From NCBI RefSeq assembly GCF_018336935.1, contig NZ_CP068771.1:5391816-5455815 (forward strand): a stretch of DNA of 64,000 nt, given 5' to 3'. The translations under genes were made by a program, and so were the position numbers. Shown piece by piece: positions 18,798 through 28,429 of this stretch. The first letter of the stretch is position 1, and each line of letters starts with the position of its first letter. Source of the stretch: Serratia plymuthica (GTDB taxonomy: Bacteria; Pseudomonadota; Gammaproteobacteria; Enterobacterales; Enterobacteriaceae). Under the pieces are notes generated by a model. The model searched no databases, was not told the origin of the DNA, and saw only the letters and a program-made list of their open reading frames with translations.

Positions 18798-19829
18798 TTA
18801 TTTGGCCAAGAGTTCTTTGCGGACGATTTCTGCGCCTGCACTTAACGCATCCAGCTTGCCTCTTGCTACGCCGCGAGGTAAAGGGATCATGCCGCAGTTA
18901 GTGCAAGGGTAGAGTTTGTCGGCGTCGACAAACTGAAGCGCTTTTCGAAGCGTCGCGGCGACTTCCTCCGGCGTCTCAATGGTATTGCTTGCCACGTCAA
19001 TGGCCCCAACCATCACCTTTTTACCGCGAATGAGTTCCATTAGCTCCATGGGAACATGGGAGTTCTGACATTCCAGCGAGATGATATCGATATTGGATTT
19101 TTGCAGTTTTGGAAAAATCTCTTCATATTGCCGCCACTCTGTTCCCAGCGTCTTTTTCCAATCCGTATTGGCTTTGATGCCATAACCGTAGCAGATGTGT
19201 ACAGCCGTTTCGCATTTAAGCCCTTCAATGGCTCTTTCTAATGTGGCGATTCCCCAATCGTTCACCTCATCAAAGAAAACGTTAAAGGCGGGCTCATCAA
19301 ATTGGATGATATCGACACCGACAGCTTCTAACTCTTTGGCTTCTTCATTGAGAATTTTAGCGAATTCCCAGGCCAGCTTTTCGCGGCTTTTATAGTGGTT
19401 ATCATACAGCGTATCTATCATGGTCATAGGGCCTGGCAGGGCCCATTTGATCGGTTGGTCGGTTTGCTGGCGCAAGAACCTGGCATCTTCGACAAAAACG
19501 GATTTTTGGCGACTTACGGGGCCAACGACGGTCGGTACGCTTGCATCATAGCGATTACGGATTTTAACGATCTCGCGTTTCTCGAAATCAACACCGTTGA
19601 GGTGCTCAATAAAGGTAGTGACAAAATGTTGGCGCGTTTGCTCGCCGTCACTGACAATATCGATACCAGCCTGCTGCTGATCTTCCAGGCACAAACGCAG
19701 GGCATCCTGTTTGCCGTCAATTAATTCCTGGTCCTGCAATTTCCAGGGTGACCAAAGTGTCTCAGGTTGTGCCAGCCAAGAGGGCTTGGGTAAACTGCCG
19801 GCAGTGGACGTCGGTAATAACTTTTTCAT
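18798..19829 (-). CDS. mesD: Core-MetE folate-independent methionine synthase, MesD type
   Basis: About 343 residues with the start at ATG 19829, preceded by AGGG at ~10 bases; an in-frame ATG 10 codons earlier lacks this. The product has only the catalytic half of MetE. The zinc/homocysteine ligands are visible as H211 and C213 (VHICYG) and C312 in C309-TNC-GM. The partner 26 bp upstream is a DUF1852 protein. That pairing defines MesD-MesX, an oxygen-requiring methionine synthase that does not use methyl-folate (from published work on short MetE families). The methyl donor is not known. Confidence 0.88.
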   Translation of the reverse strand: MKKLLPTSTAGSLPKPSWLAQPETLWSPWKLQDQELIDGKQDALRLCLEDQQQAGIDIVSDGEQTRQHFVTTFIEHLNGVDFEKREIVKIRNRYDASVPTVVGPVSRQKSVFVEDARFLRQQTDQPIKWALPGPMTMIDTLYDNHYKSREKLAWEFAKILNEEAKELEAVGVDIIQFDEPAFNVFFDEVNDWGIATLERAIEGLKCETAVHICYGYGIKANTDWKKTLGTEWRQYEEIFPKLQKSNIDIISLECQNSHVPMELMELIRGKKVMVGAIDVASNTIETPEEVAATLRKALQFVDADKLYPCTNCGMIPLPRGVARGKLDALSAGAEIVRKELLAK

Positions 19830-19855
19830 AATAGATGACCCTGTGTTTTGGTTAA

Positions 19856-20833
19856 TCAAGCAGCGTAGTTAGCAGACCATTGTTCAAGAATAGTTTGGTA
19901 TGGTTTGATGAAATTCTCTTCAGTAAACTTTCCCTGCTCAATAGCCAAGTGGCTACGTTCTTCTCGATCATAAACGATCCGGGTTAACGAATAATCCTGT
20001 TGGTTCAAGCTTGGCTGATAATATTGCCCTGCCGCAGAATTGGCATTGTAAATCTCAGGCCGGTAAATTTTTTGGAACGTCTCCATCGTACTGATGGTAC
20101 TGATAAGTTCAAGATCGGTGTAATCGCTGAGCAAGTCGCCGTTAAAATAAAATGCCAAAGGCGCAACGCTATGTTTAGGCATAAAGTAGCGAACCTGTAA
20201 CCCCATTTTATTGAAATAGGCATCGGTCAATGAAGGTTCATCTTGCTGATATTCTACGCCCAGTACAGGGTGCTCATTACCGGTCCGGTAATAGGTGTTT
20301 TTACTCGAAACGCTTAGGCATATAACAGGGTTTTTATTAAAGTTATCTCTGTACGCCTCTGAGTTAATAAAATATTTAAATATATTCCCGTGTAACTCGC
20401 CAAAATTAGCTGGAATGCTGAATTGAGGTTGGTTCTTATTGTGCGCCGACAGCAATACGCTAAAGTCATAATCGCGCACATAAGAGGAGAAGTTATTGCC
20501 AACAATACCTGCAATGCGTTTGTTAGTTTTTTTATCGATAATGTTGGTTTTTAATATCTCAATGACTGGGAAGCTGTCGCCATTGTTGTCAACATTCATC
20601 TCGACAGAGATGATTTCAAGTTCGACAGAATAACGATCGCCTTTGGGGTTGTCCCAATGCGCCAGCGTATTGAAACGATTGTCAATCATCACTAACGTAT
20701 TGCGCAAGTTCTCCTGGCGGTTCTTTCCTCTGGCCAAATTAGCGAAGTTGGTGGTGATACGCGTATTTTCGGAAGGGTTATAGTTTTCATCGAAAACACT
20801 GCTCTTAAGCGTAAATGTAAAATCTTTATTCAT
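19856..20833 (-). CDS. mesX: DUF1852 protein MesX, partner of MesD
   Basis: About 325 residues with start ATG 20833, because CAGGA lies ~9-12 bases upstream; an ATG four codons earlier abuts the same sequence. No signal peptide or membrane segment is present. DUF1852 (MesX) is required with MesD for oxygen-dependent methionine synthesis in bacteria where this was tested. Its exact reaction is unresolved; a monooxygenase-like role has been considered. It forms a two-gene operon with mesD. Confidence 0.88.
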   Translation of the reverse strand: MNKDFTFTLKSSVFDENYNPSENTRITTNFANLARGKNRQENLRNTLVMIDNRFNTLAHWDNPKGDRYSVELEIISVEMNVDNNGDSFPVIEILKTNIIDKKTNKRIAGIVGNNFSSYVRDYDFSVLLSAHNKNQPQFSIPANFGELHGNIFKYFINSEAYRDNFNKNPVICLSVSSKNTYYRTGNEHPVLGVEYQQDEPSLTDAYFNKMGLQVRYFMPKHSVAPLAFYFNGDLLSDYTDLELISTISTMETFQKIYRPEIYNANSAAGQYYQPSLNQQDYSLTRIVYDREERSHLAIEQGKFTEENFIKPYQTILEQWSANYAA

Positions 20834-21473
20834 AGTGTTCTGCATCCTGAGTTCTGATATGAAAACTGCATTTATTTCTTGATTTCCCAGAAATCACTGG
20901 TTTTTTCTTTCGTCAGTCTTCATGTAATCAATACGTTAACAATGCATCTTTTATGCCAGAGCCATGGGATGAGTGAAAGCGACTTAATTTCATTACCACA
21001 TGAGCCATCTTCATGATGTGGCGACCCCCTATGCCCGGCATCGTCTGAAGGCTTGGTACACAAGGTTTGCAGCGGGGATCCAGGGTGGCAGAGGCGGCTA
21101 ACTGAACCGATTTGCGGCAGGGCTAAAAGATGTGGAAGGCCGGCTTTATGGTTCTGAAGAGCGTGGCTTGAGTTTTATTCATATTGCATAGCCTTATTAC
21201 TCATCTAACCGGATGTGAGTGACGCCCGCTCTGGTGCCGAAATAGGCATCTGGTTTAAGCCGATCGGCATTAAAGACGGATGTGTTGCACAAAAGCCCAG
21301 GCTTCGCCGATACCAATATGACGATTGAAGCCGCGCTACGGCCAGGCAACGCCACTGGGACATCAGGTACAACAACTCGCCACCGATGAACATGCACTCT
21401 GTACAGAAACCTTCAGCCGGGCCCAGGTATCTCGGGTTCACAGACCACTTTGCCATCAAACTCATAAATGGAC
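20834..21473. other. Long intergenic region with palindrome and decayed coding DNA
   Basis: 20881-20895 is a palindrome GATTTC-CCA-GAAATC about 50 bp upstream of mesX, a candidate operator. No MetJ box or SAM riboswitch is evident. 21020-21190 (plus) contains open stretches broken by a stop (with ending GSEERGLSFIHIA before a stop). 21200-21465 (minus) has two overlapping open frames after the tautomerase stop. Neither yields a recognisable intact protein; I read this as degraded genes. Confidence 0.4.
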
Positions 21474-21884
21474 TTATTCTTTGTAAAACTCGTCTTTATG
21501 CTGATATCGATACTCTTGAGTGATTCCCGTGTATCCGTATGAAGCCGCTTTACAGTCGATTATATGAACATTCGACTGAGGATGCAGGTTACCAATGGCT
21601 TGCTCCATCGCGTCGTAAATTGCTTTTTGGTATGCCGATTTCTGGTCCTTACTACAGGTTTCATCCACGATAGTGACTTCGAGTCTAAACGAATTTTTGC
21701 CCCATTCAGCCAGGCTTTTGCCATCAATAAACCAGTCGTCATCATCGACATGTCTCACTATGACCATAGTTTCGAAGCTATTTTTCCTTAAAACATCGCA
21801 TGTGATTTGAGTCGCTAAAAGTACACACTTTTGGGTTAGTTTTTGATTCTTTAAGCCAGACAGCGTCAGGGTTATACCAGGCAT
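21474..21884 (-). CDS. Tautomerase-superfamily protein
   Basis: A 136-residue protein starting MPGITLTLSG. After methionine removal, Pro1 would be the catalytic base, as in 4-oxalocrotonate tautomerases. AAGGAG lies 6-7 bases upstream of the ATG. It is longer than single-domain 4-OT (~62 residues) and fits the double-unit length class. The region downstream is decayed, so any partner is lost. The substrate is unknown. Confidence 0.75.
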   Translation of the reverse strand: MPGITLTLSGLKNQKLTQKCVLLATQITCDVLRKNSFETMVIVRHVDDDDWFIDGKSLAEWGKNSFRLEVTIVDETCSKDQKSAYQKAIYDAMEQAIGNLHPQSNVHIIDCKAASYGYTGITQEYRYQHKDEFYKE

Positions 21885-22482
21885 AATATCTCCTTAATTA
21901 GATTGTCATATCGGCTAAATTATTGCAGGAACCGCAGTCATCTTATAAACCCTTAAAATGGCATAATCGCGGCCGTGAGCACAATGCGTTAAGGCCCACG
22001 GCCGTTCATGGCAGACCTGAACGCTCTTCGGTTTGACCGCTTAGCGATCGCCTGCGATACAAGACATTAGCGTTCATAATCTATCATCTAAAAACCGAGA
22101 TGTCTGAATCCAGTTGCGAGCTGTGGCGACTTGCCAGGCAGGTGAGCGCCGATGCCTATCATAAATACGGTTCGCCGCTCCAACACCTCGAAAACTCAAA
22201 AAACCACCTAAGGTTGGCTACCCATATCTATTCCCTCGGCAGAAATGCTGAATACCTCGCTTTACAACAGCGTTTCACCATGGCGCAGGGTGAAACCTTG
22301 GCAGAATGCCAGAACTCATCTGGCCGTGCTTGAAAGGCCGAGAGAGATACCTGCAGGGATTTTGGAATCAATATCACTCTTTAATCGGGGAGGGGTCGCG
22401 ATGCAGTTTTATCCCGTTGCAATGACGGCCCTGATTTGCAGGGCCGCTTTATGCATAGATTTGAAACGTCTGCCGTGCTGTC
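21885..22482. other. Intergenic region without a convincing gene
   Basis: A 77-codon open frame (22100-22333, plus) has no good ribosome site and no recognised family. A hairpin CGGCCCTG/CAGGGCCG (22426-22433 with 22439-22446) lies about 40 bp past the end of the OYE gene and may terminate it. Confidence 0.4.
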
Positions 22483-23601
22483 CTAAACCAATTCAACCAG
22501 TGATGCCGGATTAAACCCGTTCAGCGTTGAGTAATTGTCATTTTCCACTTTCGTTACCCAATCCGGATCGCTCAGCAGGGCGCGCCCCACGGCGATGAGA
22601 TCAAACTCTTCACGCTCCATGCGCTCAATGAGCCGCTCCAGGCTCGCAGGAGCCGATCCCTTGCCGGCGAAAGCATGGGTAACATCGTTATCCAGGCCAA
22701 CCGAACCCACGCTAATCGTCGCGGCTCCGGTCACTTTTTTCGCCCAACCCGCACAGTTTAGGCCGTTTTCACCGTCAATCTCAGGAAATTCCGGCTCCCA
22801 GAAGCGGCGTTGCGAACAGTGCAGGATATCGACGCCGGCCTCGACTAGCGGCAACAACCATGCTTCCATCGCCGCCGGGGTTTCGGCAATGCGTACCCCG
22901 AAGTCCTGCTGCTTCCATTGGCTCACCCGCATGATAATCGGAAAATCAGGGCCGACGGCATGACGAACGGCAGAGACAATCTCGCTGGCAAAGCGCGTAC
23001 GCTCTTTGATTGTGGGGCCACCGTAGCGATCGGTACGCAGATTAGTACCGGCCCAGAAGAACTGGTCGATCAAAAATCCATGAGCGCCATGGATTTCGAC
23101 CGTGTCGAAGCCCAGACGTTTGGCATCTGTTGCCGCCTTTACGAAAGCCGAAACGGTATCGGCGATATCTTCTTCATTCATTGCAACGCCGCGTGGATCT
23201 CCGGGCGCATCGAAACCTGACGGGCTTTCCACAGGGGCATCCGGTTCCCAGCCGTTGATATAACGCGCAGCGCCGGTATGCCAGATCTGCGGTGCCATGC
23301 GGCCACCCGCATGATGCACGGCATCAATCACGTTTTTCCAGCCGGCCAGTGCCGCTTCTCCGTGGAAAAAAGGGATGCCGGAATCGTTTCGTGACGCCGG
23401 GCGATCAACGACGGTGCCCTCCGAAAGGATCAGGCCTACGCCTCCCTCTGCACGACGCCGGTAGTAGGCCGCATTTGCGTCTCCCGGTATACCGTCCGGT
23501 GCAAAAAGTCGCGTCATGGGGGCCATTACGATCCGGTTTTTCACGCGAAGAGAGCGCACGGAAAAAGGGCTGAAAAGAATGCTGGATGTATTTTGAGACA
23601 T
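22483..23601 (-). CDS. NADH:flavin oxidoreductase, Old Yellow Enzyme family
   Basis: About 372 residues with start ATG 23601 (GGAG at ~9 bases); an ATG five codons earlier has a poorer site. FMN-binding TIM barrel: FSPFSVRSLRVKNRIVMAPMTR opens the domain and EIHGAHGFLIDQFF carries the substrate-binding His pair. It reduces activated alkenes (enones, nitro compounds) with NAD(P)H. It is divergent from an HxlR regulator with an inverted-repeat operator between them. Confidence 0.92.
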   Translation of the reverse strand: MSQNTSSILFSPFSVRSLRVKNRIVMAPMTRLFAPDGIPGDANAAYYRRRAEGGVGLILSEGTVVDRPASRNDSGIPFFHGEAALAGWKNVIDAVHHAGGRMAPQIWHTGAARYINGWEPDAPVESPSGFDAPGDPRGVAMNEEDIADTVSAFVKAATDAKRLGFDTVEIHGAHGFLIDQFFWAGTNLRTDRYGGPTIKERTRFASEIVSAVRHAVGPDFPIIMRVSQWKQQDFGVRIAETPAAMEAWLLPLVEAGVDILHCSQRRFWEPEFPEIDGENGLNCAGWAKKVTGAATISVGSVGLDNDVTHAFAGKGSAPASLERLIERMEREEFDLIAVGRALLSDPDWVTKVENDNYSTLNGFNPASLVELV

Positions 23602-23634
23602 ACCAATTAACTCCATTGTGTCGGGAGCTCTATT

Positions 23635-23690
23635 AGGTATATTTTATATACCTGATGTCAATTAGGCACCTTGAGTAGCCTAGGTATACC
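23635..23690. promoter_or_regulatory. Inverted-repeat operator between OYE and HxlR
   Basis: A perfect dyad AGGTATA-N5-TATACCT lies at 23635-23653, and a second palindrome GGTATACC lies at 23683-23690. Both share the GGTATA half-site, so they are probable binding sites of the HxlR protein encoded at 23706. Confidence 0.65.
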
Positions 23691-23705
23691 AAAGGAAACC
23701 CCCGC

Positions 23706-24080
23706 ATGCTGACTTTACACCCGCAGTGCTTCTCGTCGGATTGCCCAAGCCGGGCATTGTTCGATCAAATCGCAGACAAATGGTCGATGATGGTTCTGGC
23801 TGTCGTTGATGATGAACCACAGCGCTTCAACGCCATCAGACGTCGTCTTGAGGGCGTTTCGCAGAAGGCCCTGACGCAATGCCTGCGGCGGCTGGAACGT
23901 AATGGACTGATCTCGCGACAGGTTATCTCTTTCTCGCCTGTGGCCGTGCAGTACGAAATTACGCAACTGGGCCGGACCTTGCAGACACCCTTTCGCGAAC
24001 TGCACCAATGGACGCTCGATAAATTGTCTGAAGTCGAAGCAGCCAGACTGCAGTTTGATCAGGCAGCCGGGATGAAGTGA
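23706..24080 (+). CDS. HxlR-family regulator
   Basis: A 124-residue winged-helix protein: DCPSRALFDQIADKWSMMVL opening, recognition region EGVSQKALTQCLRRLERNGL, and wing VQYEITQLGRTL. Two cysteines (CFSSDC) near the N-terminus could sense oxidants or electrophiles, as in HypR/QorR-type members. AAGGA precedes the ATG. It probably represses the divergent OYE gene. Confidence 0.92.
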   Translation: MLTLHPQCFSSDCPSRALFDQIADKWSMMVLAVVDDEPQRFNAIRRRLEGVSQKALTQCLRRLERNGLISRQVISFSPVAVQYEITQLGRTLQTPFRELHQWTLDKLSEVEAARLQFDQAAGMK

Positions 24081-24300
24081 AAAGGGCGGGCAATCAGCGT
24101 TTTTTGTTTAAGCGAAACGCGGGCGCTCCCCATTCCCGTTCCTGAACGGCGGGAAGTCAGAGCCCCGGCATCATTGAGGGTACCCATTCAGGTTGTTCCA
24201 TCAGAACCTGGATGAGTATCCTCGTTTTTGGGCCATGCCGACATTGCAATATCAATGCGCTGTGAAAGCGTTTGTCGTCTTTTTCCTGCGGCCGTAAGGT

Positions 24301-24795
24301 CTATGAGTCTTTTAAAGCCGCCTGGTGCAGCGTCTTTCCGGTCGGGGTGGCCTTGGTTTTACTGCTGGAGTAGATGAAATACAACGCGATACCCAGGAAG
24401 ATAATTGCACCCAGGCGGCTCATCGAAAATGAAATTGGCGCATTGCCCAGCCAGCCAAAGTTGTCGATAAGCATACTCATCGTCAATTGACCGAAAATAA
24501 CCGCAACTGTCGCGACCGCTGTACCTATGCGTTGAACCGCAAGTACCATGATAACGATATAGGGCACGCCGAACATGGCCCCTAGTAACTGCCATTTAGG
24601 CACATCCATCAGACTGATTGCGTGCTTAGGTTCAAAGAAGAATATCAGCAAACCGGTAACCAGTGCTCCGACTGAAAACGTCAGGAACGCACTTTTGAAG
24701 ACTCCCACATTGCTACCAAGCTGTCCGTTGATGGCTGACTGAATACTCAGCATCGCACCACCGATAAACGCTAATAAAATCATGATAATTGTCAT
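24301..24795 (-). CDS. DUF606/YdcZ-type DMT transporter half, 2
   Basis: 164 residues with five predicted membrane helices, of the small EamA-like (DUF606) family that works as paired or dimeric transporters. The conserved GGAMLSIQSAINGQLG opening is present. It lies 9 bp after the 24805-25254 gene and is likely to form a heterodimer with it. Substrate unknown. Confidence 0.85.
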   Translation of the reverse strand: MTIIMILLAFIGGAMLSIQSAINGQLGSNVGVFKSAFLTFSVGALVTGLLIFFFEPKHAISLMDVPKWQLLGAMFGVPYIVIMVLAVQRIGTAVATVAVIFGQLTMSMLIDNFGWLGNAPISFSMSRLGAIIFLGIALYFIYSSSKTKATPTGKTLHQAALKDS

Positions 24796-24804
24796 ATCGT
24801 TACC

Positions 24805-25254
24805 TTAACCCTGTGCAACCAGAACCAGCGCCGCAATGATAAAAATTAGCGCGATGATGCGTTTAGTATCTATTTTCCGGTGTGGCGTTCCCAACAGGCC
24901 AAAGTGATCGATGATCAGACTTTTAAAGACCTGACCCGCCAGGATGCCAATCATCGTCATTGCAACACCGATAGCGGGTGTCGCGACGGTGAGGGTAATG
25001 ACATAAATGGGACCGAGCACGCCGCCCAGCAGTTGCCAGGATGGTTGCGCAAAGAAGGACGGGCTGTTGCGCGGGCTGAAGAAAAGCATCAGGATAAAGG
25101 TCAATGCGGCCCCCACACCGAACACGCTGAACGTTGCCCATAAGTCACCCACTTTCCCTCCCAGCGGCCCCAGCAATCCTGCCTCGACGGACAGTCCCAT
25201 GCCGCCAGCGATGACGATTAAGATAAATACAAATTGCATGGCAAATACTCTCAA
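24805..25254 (-). CDS. DUF606/YdcZ-type DMT transporter half, 1
   Basis: 149 residues with about five membrane helices, of the same family as the next gene. The two small proteins in tandem are typical of obligate pairs inserted in opposite orientations. It is divergent from a LysR gene (25338), the probable regulator. Confidence 0.85.
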   Translation of the reverse strand: MRVFAMQFVFILIVIAGGMGLSVEAGLLGPLGGKVGDLWATFSVFGVGAALTFILMLFFSPRNSPSFFAQPSWQLLGGVLGPIYVITLTVATPAIGVAMTMIGILAGQVFKSLIIDHFGLLGTPHRKIDTKRIIALIFIIAALVLVAQG

Positions 25255-25337
25255 ATTGACTGGTGGACAAGGCTACACATGTTCAGTGATGAGAAAAATG
25301 CCATAATGCAATAAACACCTGTGCAGGAATCGCATCA

Positions 25338-26288
25338 ATGTATGACCTGGGAAAGATCAGTATTCGCGCTCTGCTTATTTTTATTGACGTGTACGATACG
25401 CAGAATTTTTCCGTGGTGGCGCGTCGTGAAGGAATTTCAGCCTCGCAGGTTTCACGCGTCGTACATCAACTTGAAGATATACTCGGCCAGCAGCTTTTTT
25501 ATCGCAACACACGGGCTATCATCCCGACCGAAAATGGCGATCTGTTTGTTCGCTATGCGCGTGCCATGGTGGGGAATCTTGAAGATGTGCGGAGGGAGCT
25601 TAATGAACGCTCGCTTGAGCCTTCCGGGCTAATACGTATGAATGCCCCTGTGTTTTTCGGTCAGCGGCATGTCGCACCCGGCCTGCCGGGGCTAATGAAC
25701 TTGTATCCTCGACTTAACATCGAACTTACGCTGACAGATGATTATATTGATCCACACAGGGATGCCGCCGACGTCATATTTCGTATCGGTGTATTGACCG
25801 ACTCCGCATTCCACGCCCGTGTTTTTGGCCGGCAGTTTTATCACCTGGCCGCATCACCCGAGTATTTAAAGAAATACGGCGTACCCGAAGGGCCGGATGA
25901 CCTCAGTCGCCACAAATGTCTTGTATACCGGGGCTCTTCCGGGCCTAACCGCTGGCTTGCACGCAAGCCGGGTGAGGAATGGATCCACTATCCTATTTCT
26001 CCCCTTATGTCATCCAACAACGCAGAAACGTTGCTTATTGCCGCACTGGGCGGGATGGGAATAGTGCTTTTCCCTGACTGGCTTATTGGTGAACGACTGC
26101 AGAGTGGGGAGCTGATTGAGCTTATGCCGAATATGGAGGTTTCCATTAAAACGGATATACAGAACATTTCGGCTATATATCCCAATACGCGGCACCCGTC
26201 ACTCAACGTCAGGTCAGTCATTAATTATTACGTTGAGCTGTTCGGTTCACCTCCTTATTGGCAGTCAGATGAACGCGCCGGTGGCTGA
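25338..26288 (+). CDS. LysR-family regulator
   Basis: 316 residues with a winged helix (FSVVARREGISASQVSRVV) and effector domain. It is divergent from the paired DMT transporter genes with 83 bp between, and is presumably their regulator. It converges with the LysR gene at 26486. Confidence 0.9.
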   Translation: MYDLGKISIRALLIFIDVYDTQNFSVVARREGISASQVSRVVHQLEDILGQQLFYRNTRAIIPTENGDLFVRYARAMVGNLEDVRRELNERSLEPSGLIRMNAPVFFGQRHVAPGLPGLMNLYPRLNIELTLTDDYIDPHRDAADVIFRIGVLTDSAFHARVFGRQFYHLAASPEYLKKYGVPEGPDDLSRHKCLVYRGSSGPNRWLARKPGEEWIHYPISPLMSSNNAETLLIAALGGMGIVLFPDWLIGERLQSGELIELMPNMEVSIKTDIQNISAIYPNTRHPSLNVRSVINYYVELFGSPPYWQSDERAGG

Positions 26289-26485
26289 AGCGCTTACACC
26301 TTGGGGGCCGGCGCCACACTTGTGACGTCATCTACCCGCTCTTTAATCCCGAGCCTAAATGAGTCACAAGCTTTACTTTGGCCGAGAATTTGCCGCGTTT
26401 TTCTAAAATCATATATAGGGTTGGCGATAAACCTCCGCTCGTGCGCCCAATGCGCGGTGGGGGTGTTGCGGCTGCCGCAGATATC

Positions 26486-27391
26486 TCACGGCGCATTACT
26501 TGTCGCGAAATGCGTTTGCAGCAGCCGCCACATATGATGAGCCGCCGGAGTAAAACGCCGGTCAGAGCTGCGCAGTAGATGGCACTGGGCGCTGTTGGCG
26601 ATTGAGTGATCGAGGGGGACCGCCACCAGAGAACCTTGCCGGATAGGATCGGCGGCGGCATAAGCGGTCATAAACGAAATGCCCACGCCCGCCTGGCTCA
26701 ACGCCATGGCGGTGGAAAACTGGTTGCAGCGATACGCCGGGTGAAATTGCAGCCCCAGGCTTTTGAACATCGCATTCATATGCCGTTGCAGGCCGAAGTT
26801 TTCCGTCAAGGCAATTAGCTGATAATCAACCAGCTCTTCAATGGTAATGCTACTGCGCCCGGCAATGGGGTGCTGCGGCGAGACTATCGCGCAGATCGGT
26901 CCCCACTTAAAGCTGTGTCGTTTAAGTTCCGGTGTGCCGATGGGCCCGAATGCCAGCGCCATATCCGCTTCGCCGCTAACGATATCGTTGAGCATCTCCT
27001 GCATGCTGCCGACCACAATGTTGACAAAAACTTGAGGGTAAGACCGGGCAAATTCACTCATGACGCCTTCGATAAATGCGGTGATAAGGCCGCCGCCGAT
27101 GCACAAGGAGATTGAACCGCTGCGCACATGGCGTAGGTCTTTGAGCTGGCTTTCCAGCTTCTCGCGCCTCTGGCGGCTGGCAAAATAGTCCTCTGCCAGC
27201 AGGCGTCCCGCTTCGGTCAGTACCACATTTCGCCCGCGCCGCTCCAGCAACGGCAACTGTAGCGCTCGCTCCAGTTGGGCAATCTGTCGGCTGACAGCCG
27301 ACGGGTTAACGCCAAGAATATCTGCCGCGCGGCGGATACCGCCCTGATTGCCCACTTCATACAGATAGCCGACCTGTCTGTCCTGATACAT
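26486..27391 (-). CDS. LysR-family regulator of the YjiH-YjiG-amidohydrolase operon
   Basis: The start is ATG 27391 because AAGGAAGG lies 5-6 bases upstream; the open frame runs 23 codons further. The ~301-residue product has HTH residues IRRAADILGVNPSAVSRQIA and an effector-binding domain. It is divergent from the 27746-30017 operon, its likely target. Confidence 0.9.
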   Translation of the reverse strand: MYQDRQVGYLYEVGNQGGIRRAADILGVNPSAVSRQIAQLERALQLPLLERRGRNVVLTEAGRLLAEDYFASRQRREKLESQLKDLRHVRSGSISLCIGGGLITAFIEGVMSEFARSYPQVFVNIVVGSMQEMLNDIVSGEADMALAFGPIGTPELKRHSFKWGPICAIVSPQHPIAGRSSITIEELVDYQLIALTENFGLQRHMNAMFKSLGLQFHPAYRCNQFSTAMALSQAGVGISFMTAYAAADPIRQGSLVAVPLDHSIANSAQCHLLRSSDRRFTPAAHHMWRLLQTHFATSNAP

Positions 27392-27745
27392 TTGTACCTT
27401 CCTTCTCAACTGTTGATCTGAGAGCAACAATAATATCATTAAGCGGATATTTATTATCATGATTGGATAGTGATAATAGAATTAATGGCTCGATTCTGGA
27501 AATGAATAAAAATACATTGCTGGAATAGCCAGTTCGCACCAAAAAGGGGCCCAATAATGGTGATAGGTCTTTTATTTGGGCGTGTTAGTGATTTGATTAA
27601 TTAATTTTCGATCTGTTATCTGCATTTATGGGAAGGGCGAGTAAAAATCGCAGCGAAAGGTTTCAATTTTATCTGCGAGCTATTCAGGCATGGATCCTGC
27701 TTAGTCACAGGGTTTTGTCATCTGATTATTATAAAGAGAGATATT
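27392..27745. promoter_or_regulatory. Divergent control region with LysR-type dyad
   Basis: No gene is present. TATTATCA (27452-27459) and TGATAATA (27471-27478) form an 8-bp dyad with an 11-base spacer, the geometry of a LysR site. It is 61 bp upstream of the LysR start. Confidence 0.5.
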
Positions 27746-28429
27746 ATGAGCGAATCGAAAATTCTGGAGAAACCCGAGAAAGAGCCGGCGGATGAGTGGA
27801 AAGTCGGGCCTGGCGCCTGGCTTTCCCTGGTTATTGTCCTGCTGGTATTCTCCGGCTTCTTTTTTAAAGTCGAGGGTATGGCGTGGCTGGGGGCGTTCGA
27901 CTTCACTACGCTTGGCGGTGCGTTCGGCACCATGAAATCGCCGGAAACCAACACCTTTATCGGCAGCGGCGGCATCAGCGCGAAAGCCGGTTTTCTTTTC
28001 GCGCTGTCGTTGGTGCCCACGGTGATGCTGGCGTTGGGGCTACTGGAGATTTTTACCCACTACGGGGCGATCCGCGCCGCACATAAGCTGCTGACACCGT
28101 TGCTGAAACCGCTGCTCGGGATCCCGGGGTATACCGGGCTGGCGCTGATCACCGATTTGCAGAGTACCGATGCGGGCGCAGCACTCACCAAAGAGCTGTA
28201 TGACAGCGAAAAAATTACCCGTAAAGACGTGGTGATAATGGGGGCATGGCAATATTCCGGTGCCGGTTTAATTAACAACTATTTCTCTATCGGTTCGGCG
28301 ATGTTTGCCTCACTGACCATTCCGATAATTATTCCATTGGTATTGATGTTCGTGATGAAATTTTTCGGAGCGGCCATAGTCCGCCTGGCATTAAATACCC
28401 TATATAAAAGGGATTTCGCCCATGAGTAA
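27746..28429 (+). CDS. yjiH: YjiH-type nucleoside-recognition membrane protein
   Basis: 227 residues, the length of E. coli YjiH, with several membrane helices and the nucleoside recognition/gate domain (TDLQSTDAGAALTKELYDSE). In E. coli yjiH and yjiG adjoin iadA (isoaspartyl dipeptidase); here they precede an M20 amidohydrolase. Together with YjiG it probably forms a two-subunit transporter, perhaps for the peptidase substrate or product (inference). Confidence 0.85.
   Translation: MSESKILEKPEKEPADEWKVGPGAWLSLVIVLLVFSGFFFKVEGMAWLGAFDFTTLGGAFGTMKSPETNTFIGSGGISAKAGFLFALSLVPTVMLALGLLEIFTHYGAIRAAHKLLTPLLKPLLGIPGYTGLALITDLQSTDAGAALTKELYDSEKITRKDVVIMGAWQYSGAGLINNYFSIGSAMFASLTIPIIIPLVLMFVMKFFGAAIVRLALNTLYKRDFAHE

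Noticed and set aside
20846..20940. Possible MetJ box or SAM riboswitch upstream of mesX
   Set aside because: No AGACGTCT repeats and no riboswitch-like stem architecture were found; only a simple palindrome.
22100..22333. 77-codon frame between tautomerase and OYE
   Set aside because: No ribosome site and no recognised family; kept only as a note on the intergenic region.
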